Source: Verrucomicrobiota bacterium (GTDB lineage: Bacteria > Verrucomicrobiota > Verrucomicrobiia > Verrucomicrobiales > Verrucomicrobiaceae). Taken from it: a DNA stretch of 6,178 nt. Location of the stretch: contig JAEYYS010000276.1 of the NCBI GenBank assembly GCA_023428335.1, forward strand, positions 1 through 6,178, read 5' to 3'. Both the position numbers and the translations under genes were made by a program. The notes below the pieces were generated by a model. That model ran no database searches. It was not told the origin of the DNA and worked only from the letters and a program-made list of their open reading frames with translations. This document shows positions 1-5,523 of this stretch, in pieces (position 1 is the first letter of the stretch; each line of letters begins with the position of its first letter).

Positions 1-191
1 CCACCGACGACGGGCGCGGGCGGGAGCCGGGCGCCATCGAGGCGCGACCGGGGCACTTTGGCTGCATGGGCATCCGCGAGCGCTGCCAGAAAATCGGTGC
101 GCAGGTGGTGTGGTTGCCCGGTCCGGACGGCCGCGGCACGCAGTTGCGGCTCAGCCTCCCTTGCCCCGCCGACGCGCCGATTCCTGCTTGA
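1..191 (+). CDS. Sensor histidine kinase, C-terminal fragment (ATP-binding domain end)
   Basis: This is the 3' end of a gene that starts left of the window. The first complete codon is at 3 and the TGA stop is at 189-191, giving 62 visible residues. The fragment reads as the end of a HATPase_c domain. A DDGRG motif (G1/N-box type ATP-lid residues) lies at visible residues 2-6. A GHFGCMGIRER segment at about 17-27 matches the GHFGLxGMRER block typical of HisKA_3 (NarX/LiaS/DegS-like) kinases, and a GTQLRLSLP beta strand follows near the end. Such kinases autophosphorylate on His and pass the phosphate to NarL/LuxR-type response regulators. The partner gene, sensor region and His box are outside the window, so the signal is unknown. 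The 3' end overlaps the convergent RNase III-like gene by 41 bp. The family call is fairly secure; the specific role cannot be given. Confidence 0.78.
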   Translation, partial: TDDGRGREPGAIEARPGHFGCMGIRERCQKIGAQVVWLPGPDGRGTQLRLSLPCPADAPIPA

Positions 192-465
192 GGAAAAGCG
201 GCTCCAGGTGCTCGCGAATCCAGGCAAAGGCGGCCTCCAGCCCCTGCTCGCGGTAGATCACGCCGATGCCGGCTTCGACACGGGTGGGGTTGCCGATGCA
301 GTTGAGAAACTGGTTGCAGGTGAAGCGCGTCTTCATCTCCGCATCGACCTCGCCCTGCCGGTCGAGCACCCAACTGCGCACGTACAGCTCGAGCACGGCA
401 TCGCCCATCCAGGCGTTCTGGCGCAGTTCGGCGGTGGCGTCGGCTTCCTTGGCGGTCGGGGTCAT
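151..465 (-). CDS. Short RNase III-like (Mini-III-type) domain protein
   Basis: A 104-residue protein. Residues 18-30 (AWMGDAVLELYVR) match the signature helix of bacterial Mini-ribonuclease III (AYIGDA...E.YVR), with Asp22 in the place of the metal-binding aspartate and Glu26 one turn on. Residues 61-83, TRVEAGIG.IY...GL..AFAWI, match the second catalytic helix (FEALLGYLFL in Mini-III), with Glu64 as the likely second metal ligand. There is no double-stranded-RNA-binding domain, as in Mini-III. The C-terminus is basic (RRRGKGG). The segment between the two catalytic helices is only about 35 residues, much shorter than in classical Mini-III, which totals roughly 130-140 residues. If active, it would cleave structured RNA as a cytoplasmic dimer; Mini-III matures 23S rRNA in Bacillus. 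The ATG at 465 is preceded by AGGA (475-478) with 9 nt spacing. It starts 33 bp after the PSD1 gene ends, so co-transcription is possible. The fold is inferred from motifs; activity is uncertain. Confidence 0.68.
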   Translation of the reverse strand: MTPTAKEADATAELRQNAWMGDAVLELYVRSWVLDRQGEVDAEMKTRFTCNQFLNCIGNPTRVEAGIGVIYREQGLEAAFAWIREHLEPLFLKQESARRRGKGG

Positions 466-474
466 GCGACCGCA

Positions 475-478
475 TCCT
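475..478 (-). promoter_or_regulatory. Ribosome binding site of the RNase III-like gene
   Basis: Read on the minus strand, AGGA lies 9 nt upstream of the ATG at 465-463. This supports that ATG as the start. A second ATG at 475-473 on the same strand is in another frame and does not lead into the RNase III-like protein. Confidence 0.45.
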
Positions 479-498
479 GCGTCCAGTCCGGCCGTCGA

Positions 499-3453
499 TC
501 AATCGAGATAAGCAAACTCGTTCGCGTTGAGCAGGACCAGGGCGACGTCGGCCAGCGCCCGCGTGCGGGCATCCACCTCGGCCGGCTGCAGGTCGGGCAC
601 AAAGGCTTCGGCACCGTGCAGGGTCTCGTCGAAACGGAATTTTTCGCCGGTGTTCTCCTCGACCGCATCGCGCTGGATGCGTCGCGGCGGCCCTGACCCG
701 ACCGGCGGCGCTGCAGCGGCCTGCACGGCTTCCTGGGCGCGCCAGTGCGCCAGGCAGTCGCGCCGTTCTTCCGCGGTCGGCGCGCGACTGAAGCAAAGTT
801 CGAACAAGCGCTCAAGTGCCGCCTCCGGGGTCGGCGCAGCCTCGCGCCGCAGCACGCGATCCGCCAGCGCCAGCGCCCGCGCGTGCACGGCCTGACCATT
901 GAACAGGCTGAACACCTGCGGCGTCACGGTCGACACCTCGCGCGCCTCGCAGGAGAAATCCGGACCGGGCTCGTTGAAGACTTCCAGGAAGGGATCGCGC
1001 AGGCCGCGGATCTTCAGGGCATAGAGGCTGCGGCGATGGCGCTGGGCCGGCAGCGGGTTCGGCACCCAGGCGGCGGCGAAGGTGCCCATGACCTGGCGCG
1101 GCTGCAGCGCCACCTCGGGGTGGATCTCCGGTCGGTTGGGGATGCCGCCAAGCACGGGATTCCATTCGCCGCTGACACTGAGCATGGCGTCGCGCAGTTC
1201 CTCGGCGCTGAGCCGGCGCGGCTTGAAGACGGCGTAGGCGGCCTCCAGTTCGCCGCGCGACAGGGGAGCGCGGACACTGTCCGCTGCCGCTGCATCGGCG
1301 GATCCGCTGCCGGAGTCTGCGCCCCCCTGCCAAAACGTGCTGCGCCGGTAGGCCGCGCTGGTCAGGATGAGGCGATGCAGTTGTTTGAACGACTGCCCCT
1401 GCTCGACAAAGGTCGCCGCCAGCCAGTCGAGCAGGGCCGGATGCGTCGGCGGTTTGCCGGTGCTGCCGAAGTTGTTGGGATTGCCGGCCAGGGCGCGGTC
1501 GAAGTGCCAGAGCCAGACGCGGTTGACGATTGCACGCATCGTCAGCGGATTGTCAGGCCGGGCGATCCACTGCGCCAGACGCAGACGCCGGCCCTCCATG
1601 GCATCGACTCCCGCGAACGGCAGTTCCGCCGTCGCAGCGAGCACCGACAGCGCGCCTGGCCGCACCGGCGTGGTCGGCGAAAACGGATCGCCGCCGCCGA
1701 GGATCGCGGTCTGCTCAAGCTCGCCCCGCGTCAGGCGATCGGCCGGCGGTCGCAGCGGCTGGGTGACGGCGGTCATCGACGGCGTGCGGCCGTTGTAAAC
1801 CGAGAAGGCAAAAGGTTCGTAGCGCTCCAGTTCCCAGCGCAGGCGCTCCAGGCCCTTGCGAGCCACGCGTTCCCTGCCGTAGTCGACCGGCTCAAAGCCC
1901 ACGAGCTTCGGCGGGTACCGCTCCTCCGGCACGCCCTGGCGGGCGAGGATCTGTCGCGCCGAACCAAACACATCGGGGAAGCCGCGCCGCGGGTTGCGAC
2001 CGCCGCCCTGGCGAGCCTGCGCCACCGCCGCCTGCCAGCGCGCCGGATCGATCCCACGCTCGGCATGCCAGGCCTCGGCATTGGCGAGCAGCTTGGCATC
2101 CAGCTCCGCCAGCACGGCCAGGTGTTCGGCGCGCCGCGCTTCGAGAAAGCGTTTTTCCTCGAAGCCGGCGGTGTTTTCCCCGGGCAAAAACGCTGCCGGT
2201 CGCTCGGCGAGTTGGGTGGTCGCGAAGCAGGCCTGAATGGCGTAATAATCGTGGGTCGGCACCGGATCGAACTTGTGGTCATGACAGCGCGCGCACTGCA
2301 GCGAGTGGGCGAGGAAGGTTTCACCAACGCTGTTGGTGACATCGTCGAGGAAACGCTGGCGGGCGATCTTGGCCACTTCCATGCCGGTCAATTCCCAGGG
2401 ACCCATGCGCAGGAAACCGGTGGCGACCAGCATCTCCGGATCCTTCGGCGCCAGCTCATCACCGGCGATCTGCTCGACAATGAAACGGTCGTAGGGCTTG
2501 TCGGCATTGAAGCTGCGCACCACGTAATCGCGGTAGCGCCAGGCATTGCCGCGCTCGTAGTCGTTGGCGAAACCACTGCTGTCGGCATAGCGCACGACAT
2601 CGAGCCAGTGCCGCGCCATGCGCTCGCCGTAGTGCGGGCTGGCGAGCAGGCGATCGATGAGCTGCAGCCAGGTGTCCGACCTGGCAGGTTCGTTTGCCCA
2701 GGCGTTCACAAACGCCGCCACCTCCTCCGGCGTCGGCGGCAGGCCGGTGAGATCAAAGGTGACACGGCGGATCAGCGTGCGGGCATCCGCCTCCGGCGCA
2801 GGATCCACGCCCTCCGGCAAACGTTGGGCAATCCACGCGTCGATGGGATGCCCGTCCGCGGGCGGCTCGCCTTTCTTCACCGGTTGATAGGCCCAGAGCG
2901 ACTCCGGCTTGTAGCGACGGTTCGCCCAGTCGGGCGACAAGGCGCCGGTGGTGGGCAGCACGATGCCGTCCTCGGCGCTCCAGGCGGCCGCATGGGTCTG
3001 GGCGATGGCCGCGCGCGCCGCCACATCCGGCCAGGGGGCGCCACCGGCGATCCAGTCGCGCAACCAGCCGAGCTGGGTGTCGCTCAACCGGTCGGCCTCC
3101 TTCGGTGGCATCGCCTCCCAGGCTTCGTGATCGCGGCGCGCCGACAGGAACAGCGGACTGGCCTCGGCCCTGCCGGGCACGAGCGACGGCTCACCGCTGT
3201 CGCCACCGCGCCGGGCCGCCTCGAGCGTGCGCAGGTCGAGCCCGCCCTTGATCTTCGCCTCGTCCTGCCCGTGGCAGGCCAGGCACTTTTCCTGCAGCAG
3301 CGGCCAGACCCGACGGGTGAACAGGGCCTCGATCTCCTGCGCGCGGGCGGGCAGACCCGCGAGCAAGGCGAGGGCAAGCAGGGGCAACAGCAAACGTGGC
3401 ATGCGGGGAGAACGTGGGAATGGGAGAGAACCTTCAGAAACGGGGCGAGGCAT
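499..3453 (-). CDS. Exported PSCyt1-PSCyt2 (DUF1549)-PSD1 (DUF1553) domain protein, cytochrome c-like
   Basis: A 984-residue protein with the classic planctomycete/verrucomicrobial cytochrome-like architecture. Domains in order: signal peptide with hydrophobic core at about 21-34 and AxA cleavage near Ala38; PSCyt1 at about 45-140 with heme-binding CLACH (57-61) and a MPP motif at 115-117; PSCyt2/DUF1549 at about 203-410, including FDLTGLPPTPEEV (233-245), HWLDVVRYADSSG (282-294) and a second CxxCH, CARCH (387-391); a charged, mostly helical linker at about 430-545; PSD1/DUF1553 from about 620, with RLAQWI..PDNPLT, NRVW.WHF and RRSLY..K motifs, ending LLNANEF.YLD. Function in this family is poorly defined; heme attachment and a periplasmic role are inferred. 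A low-complexity Gly/Ser/Ala stretch at about 709-727 looks like a disordered insertion. The chosen ATG has TGAGG 10 nt upstream. An internal ATG at 3402 would give a more ordinary signal peptide (MPRLLLPLL...) but has no visible ribosome binding site. No DUF1501 gene lies beside it. Confidence 0.93.
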   Translation of the reverse strand: MPRPVSEGSLPFPRSPRMPRLLLPLLALALLAGLPARAQEIEALFTRRVWPLLQEKCLACHGQDEAKIKGGLDLRTLEAARRGGDSGEPSLVPGRAEASPLFLSARRDHEAWEAMPPKEADRLSDTQLGWLRDWIAGGAPWPDVAARAAIAQTHAAAWSAEDGIVLPTTGALSPDWANRRYKPESLWAYQPVKKGEPPADGHPIDAWIAQRLPEGVDPAPEADARTLIRRVTFDLTGLPPTPEEVAAFVNAWANEPARSDTWLQLIDRLLASPHYGERMARHWLDVVRYADSSGFANDYERGNAWRYRDYVVRSFNADKPYDRFIVEQIAGDELAPKDPEMLVATGFLRMGPWELTGMEVAKIARQRFLDDVTNSVGETFLAHSLQCARCHDHKFDPVPTHDYYAIQACFATTQLAERPAAFLPGENTAGFEEKRFLEARRAEHLAVLAELDAKLLANAEAWHAERGIDPARWQAAVAQARQGGGRNPRRGFPDVFGSARQILARQGVPEERYPPKLVGFEPVDYGRERVARKGLERLRWELERYEPFAFSVYNGRTPSMTAVTQPLRPPADRLTRGELEQTAILGGGDPFSPTTPVRPGALSVLAATAELPFAGVDAMEGRRLRLAQWIARPDNPLTMRAIVNRVWLWHFDRALAGNPNNFGSTGKPPTHPALLDWLAATFVEQGQSFKQLHRLILTSAAYRRSTFWQGGADSGSGSADAAAADSVRAPLSRGELEAAYAVFKPRRLSAEELRDAMLSVSGEWNPVLGGIPNRPEIHPEVALQPRQVMGTFAAAWVPNPLPAQRHRRSLYALKIRGLRDPFLEVFNEPGPDFSCEAREVSTVTPQVFSLFNGQAVHARALALADRVLRREAAPTPEAALERLFELCFSRAPTAEERRDCLAHWRAQEAVQAAAAPPVGSGPPRRIQRDAVEENTGEKFRFDETLHGAEAFVPDLQPAEVDARTRALADVALVLLNANEFAYLD

Positions 3454-3463
3454 GAGGGCGATG

Positions 3464-3468
3464 CCTCA
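3464..3468 (-). promoter_or_regulatory. Possible ribosome binding site of the PSD1 gene
   Basis: TGAGG on the minus strand lies 10 nt upstream of the ATG at 3453. It is the only purine-rich Shine-Dalgarno-like element near either candidate start. The sequence before the alternative ATG at 3402 is pyrimidine-rich. It is the main reason for choosing the longer protein, but the match is weak. Confidence 0.3.
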
Positions 3469-3510
3469 GGTGTCGGCATGGGCATTCCCGCCGCAGCTTG
3501 TTGGAGCGCC

Positions 3511-3536
3511 AAAAAAGTGCCCTGTCTGCAGCGGCA
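3511..3536 (-). terminator. Candidate rho-independent terminator downstream of the hydrolase gene
   Basis: Read on the minus strand, TGCC (3536-3533), a bulged G, CTG, the loop CAGA, CAG and GGCA form a 7-bp stem with one bulge. One C and then six T residues (3516-3511) follow. Stem, tetraloop and T-tract have the right order and spacing for an intrinsic terminator. It sits 82 nt after the hydrolase stop and 57 bp before the PSD1 start, so it would separate the two minus-strand genes into different transcripts. The stem is short and bulged, so strength is uncertain. Confidence 0.45.
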
Positions 3537-3554
3537 TCCAGCCCGTGCAACACA

Positions 3555-3585
3555 TGAAATCCGCCAATCCGACTGGAGGATTTCA
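3555..3585. repeat. Inverted repeat (hairpin) 33 nt after the hydrolase stop
   Basis: TGAAATCC (3555-3562) and GGATTTCA (3578-3585) are perfect 8-bp complements. Inside them, after a single G/A mismatch, CCA (3564-3566) pairs with TGG (3574-3576), leaving a 7-nt loop. The element lies in the gap between the hydrolase and PSD1 genes. No T-run directly follows on either strand, so it is not a textbook terminator. It may stabilise the 3' end of the hydrolase mRNA, act with the stronger terminator candidate 19 bp further on, or be a protein-binding palindrome. Confidence 0.4.
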
Positions 3586-3617
3586 AGTGAACCGAAATCA
3601 CCGAGCCAGTCCCCGAC

Positions 3618-4526
3618 TCACTTCTGGAGATGCTTGCCAAAGAAGGCAGCGCTGGCCTCGACACAGGCGTCGAAGGCGGTTTGGCGACCCAGGAATGCGT
3701 GCGGCGCCTTCGGAATCACGATCAAACCGGTGGCGATGCCGAGTTTGGCCAGGTCGGCGCGCATGGCTTCGGCATGGGTGCTCGGATCGTCGAGTTCGCC
3801 GGTCATGAACAGGAGCGGCGGATCGGCCTGGTCGAGGTGATGCCGTGGCGAGGCGAGTGCATACGCCGACCGATTCTCCGCCTGCGACGCGCCGAGGAAG
3901 GTGCGGTAGAAGGGATCGTCGGGGCGCGCGCTCAGCTCGGCGATGCGCTCGCTGAGCAGGTCGCTCTGCGCGCCCATGGCGACCCCGGCCTGCACGGCGC
4001 TGGACACCGCCGCATGACCGCCGTCGCCCTCGAGTGCGGCCACACCGCCGCTGGTCGTCAGCAGGGCGGCCAGATGGCCGCCGGCCGACAGCCCGGTGAC
4101 GCCGATGGCGCCGGGCTCGATGCCGAATTTCGCGGCGTTGGCGCGCAGGAACCGCACCGCCGCCTTGGCATCCTGGATCGCCGCCGGAAACTTCGCCTCG
4201 CCGCTCAGCCGGTAGCTGATCGTGGCGGTGACATAGCCGCGTGCCGCCAGGGCCTGGGCCAGGTTCGCCATGGAGCCGCGTTCGCCCTTGAACCAACCGC
4301 CGCCGTGGATGCAGACAATCGCCGGCAGCGCCTGCCCCGCCGCCTTCGGTCGCCAAAGATCGAGTTGCAGTTCGCGCTCGCCGTACGTCGCGTAAACCAA
4401 ACCGGGGTGCGCTTCCAACGCCGCGGTGATTTCTGCGGTGAGCTGGGTGGGAGGTGCTTTGGGGGCCGCCTTCGGCGTTTGGGCCAGGGCGGTGGCAGCG
4501 AGCAGGAGAACAAGCAGGGGTTTCAT
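3618..4526 (-). CDS. Secreted alpha/beta hydrolase (esterase/lipase-like)
   Basis: A 302-residue protein from the ATG at 4526. Residues 1-15 form a short signal peptide (MKPLLVLLLAATALA, with ALA before Gln16), so the enzyme is probably exported to the periplasm or outside. The oxyanion-hole motif HGGGW is at 74-78. The nucleophile elbow GLSAGG (145-150) gives Ser147 as nucleophile. Asp246 or Asp247 in GELDDPS is the likely acid and His276 in APHAFLG the base. This is the layout of the HSL/BD-FAE-type esterase group, which hydrolyses carboxylic esters such as acetyl or feruloyl groups on plant polymers; the substrate cannot be read here. The frame continues upstream to a TTG at 4634, but that would bury the signal peptide behind 36 residues, so I reject it. 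No strong Shine-Dalgarno precedes the ATG. It is divergent from the EamA transporter gene, and a candidate terminator follows it. Confidence 0.88.
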   Translation of the reverse strand: MKPLLVLLLAATALAQTPKAAPKAPPTQLTAEITAALEAHPGLVYATYGERELQLDLWRPKAAGQALPAIVCIHGGGWFKGERGSMANLAQALAARGYVTATISYRLSGEAKFPAAIQDAKAAVRFLRANAAKFGIEPGAIGVTGLSAGGHLAALLTTSGGVAALEGDGGHAAVSSAVQAGVAMGAQSDLLSERIAELSARPDDPFYRTFLGASQAENRSAYALASPRHHLDQADPPLLFMTGELDDPSTHAEAMRADLAKLGIATGLIVIPKAPHAFLGRQTAFDACVEASAAFFGKHLQK

Positions 4527-4648
4527 GGCGAGCGGGCGGGCCAAGGGTAACGCCACGGACCAAGCCGACTTGTCGGGTGTTTCAGCAACCCGCTGGCAGG
4601 CAAATCCGGGTGCCAACTTGGGTTTTCTCGCCAAGCTGGGGGTTTCCG
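4527..4648. promoter_or_regulatory. Divergent intergenic region between hydrolase and transporter genes
   Basis: This 122-bp region separates two divergently oriented starts, so it should carry promoters for both. I see no clear -35/-10 pair in either direction. It contains two imperfect copies of a 10-bp element, GCCAACTTGG (4612-4621) and GCCAAGCTGG (4630-4639), identical at 8 of 10 positions and 18 bp apart. The first includes the small palindrome CCAA-C-TTGG. They could be an operator, but short elements like this also arise by chance. GGGGG (4638-4642), 6 nt before the transporter ATG, may serve as its ribosome binding site. Confidence 0.4.
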
Positions 4649-5518
4649 ATGACCCGCGCCCGCGCCAACCTCGTCCTGCTCGCCTGCGCGGCGATCTGGG
4701 GGCTGGCCTTTGTCTGCCAGAAGCGCGCGATGAGCCACCTCGGGCCCTTCCTGTTCATCGCCCTGCGCTCCCTGCTCGCCTGCGCGGCGCTGGCCCCCCT
4801 GGCCCGGCGCGAGTGGCTACAGGCCGGCGGCCCCAGCCACCCGGCGCGTTTCCTGCGCCGCAGCCTGTTCGCCGGCCTCGCCTTCTTCGGCGGCGCCGCG
4901 CTGCAGCAGGCGGGATTGGTCACGGCCACGGTCACCAATGCCGGTTTCCTCACCGCGCTCTATGTGGTGATCACGCCGCTGCTCGCCTGGCTGCTGCTCG
5001 GCCAGCGACCGGCCGCCTGGCTCTGGCTGGGCGTGGCGCTGTCCTTCGCCGGCACCTGGCTGCTCGGCGGCGGCGAACTGGCGGCGCTGTCGCGGGGCGA
5101 CCTGCTCATCGCGGCCTCGGCGGCGCTCTGGGCCCTGCACGTGGTGCTGGTCGGCCAGGCCGCCGGCAGTGGCATGGCCGCTGCCTTCACCGCCCTGCAG
5201 TTTGTCGTCGTCGCCCTGCTCGCCGGCACCGCCACCCTGATCTGGGAAAGCCACGACCTTGCCGCGCTCCAGCGTGCGGCGCCCGATGTGCTCTACGTTG
5301 GCCTGCTCTCCAGCGCCCTGACCTTCACCCTGCTGGCGGTCGCCCTGCGCGCCACCCGCCCCGCCGAGGCCTCGGTACTGCTCTCCACCGAATCGCTGTT
5401 CGCCGCACTGGCCGCCTTTGTCCTGCTCGGCGAGCGATTGCCCGCACTCGGCTGGGTCGGCGCAGCGGCGATCTTTGCGGCGACGCTGGTCGTGCATTTG
5501 CCAGCGCGACGGCACTAA
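4649..5518 (+). CDS. EamA/DMT-family transporter (10 transmembrane helices)
   Basis: A 289-residue, very hydrophobic protein with the two-repeat EamA (DUF6) plan of the drug/metabolite transporter superfamily. The first helix carries the family hallmark ACAAIWGLAFVCQKRAM (residues 12-28). Further helices lie near 32-51, 72-90, 94-118, 123-140, 149-170, 178-198, 213-231, 240-260 and 266-284. The second repeat ends with the familiar EASVLLSTESLFAALAAFVLLGERL segment split across about 240-263, with the conserved Glu in helix 9 and the GE motif after it. Length is normal for the family (about 280-310). It acts in the inner membrane as an exporter or importer of small metabolites; substrate cannot be assigned. 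The ATG at 4649 is chosen because the first helix begins just after it and GGGGG lies 6 nt upstream; the open frame extends further 5' but overlaps the hydrolase gene. It ends 5 bp before the convergent CocE-like gene, leaving no room for a terminator between them. Confidence 0.9.
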   Translation: MTRARANLVLLACAAIWGLAFVCQKRAMSHLGPFLFIALRSLLACAALAPLARREWLQAGGPSHPARFLRRSLFAGLAFFGGAALQQAGLVTATVTNAGFLTALYVVITPLLAWLLLGQRPAAWLWLGVALSFAGTWLLGGGELAALSRGDLLIAASAALWALHVVLVGQAAGSGMAAAFTALQFVVVALLAGTATLIWESHDLAALQRAAPDVLYVGLLSSALTFTLLAVALRATRPAEASVLLSTESLFAALAAFVLLGERLPALGWVGAAAIFAATLVVHLPARRH

Positions 5519-5523
5519 CCTCT

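Noticed and set aside
745..3840. A 1031-codon open frame on the plus strand opposite the PSD1 gene
   Set aside because: It is antisense to a gene with clear domains and a signal peptide. Its translation is rich in Arg, Gly, His and Ala without recognisable motifs, and it runs into the hydrolase gene. This is the usual shadow frame in high-GC DNA.
3630..4550. A 306-codon plus-strand open frame opposite the hydrolase gene
   Set aside because: No recognisable motifs and Arg/Gly-rich composition, whereas the opposite strand carries a complete catalytic triad. It is a high-GC shadow.
4527..4634. A longer N-terminus for the hydrolase starting at TTG 4634
   Set aside because: It would add 36 residues before a textbook signal peptide and use a rare start codon only 14 bp from the divergent transporter start.
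4454..4648. A longer N-terminus for the transporter starting at GTG 4454
   Set aside because: The extra 65 residues are not membrane-like, overlap the hydrolase signal-peptide region antisense, and lie ahead of the normal EamA first helix.
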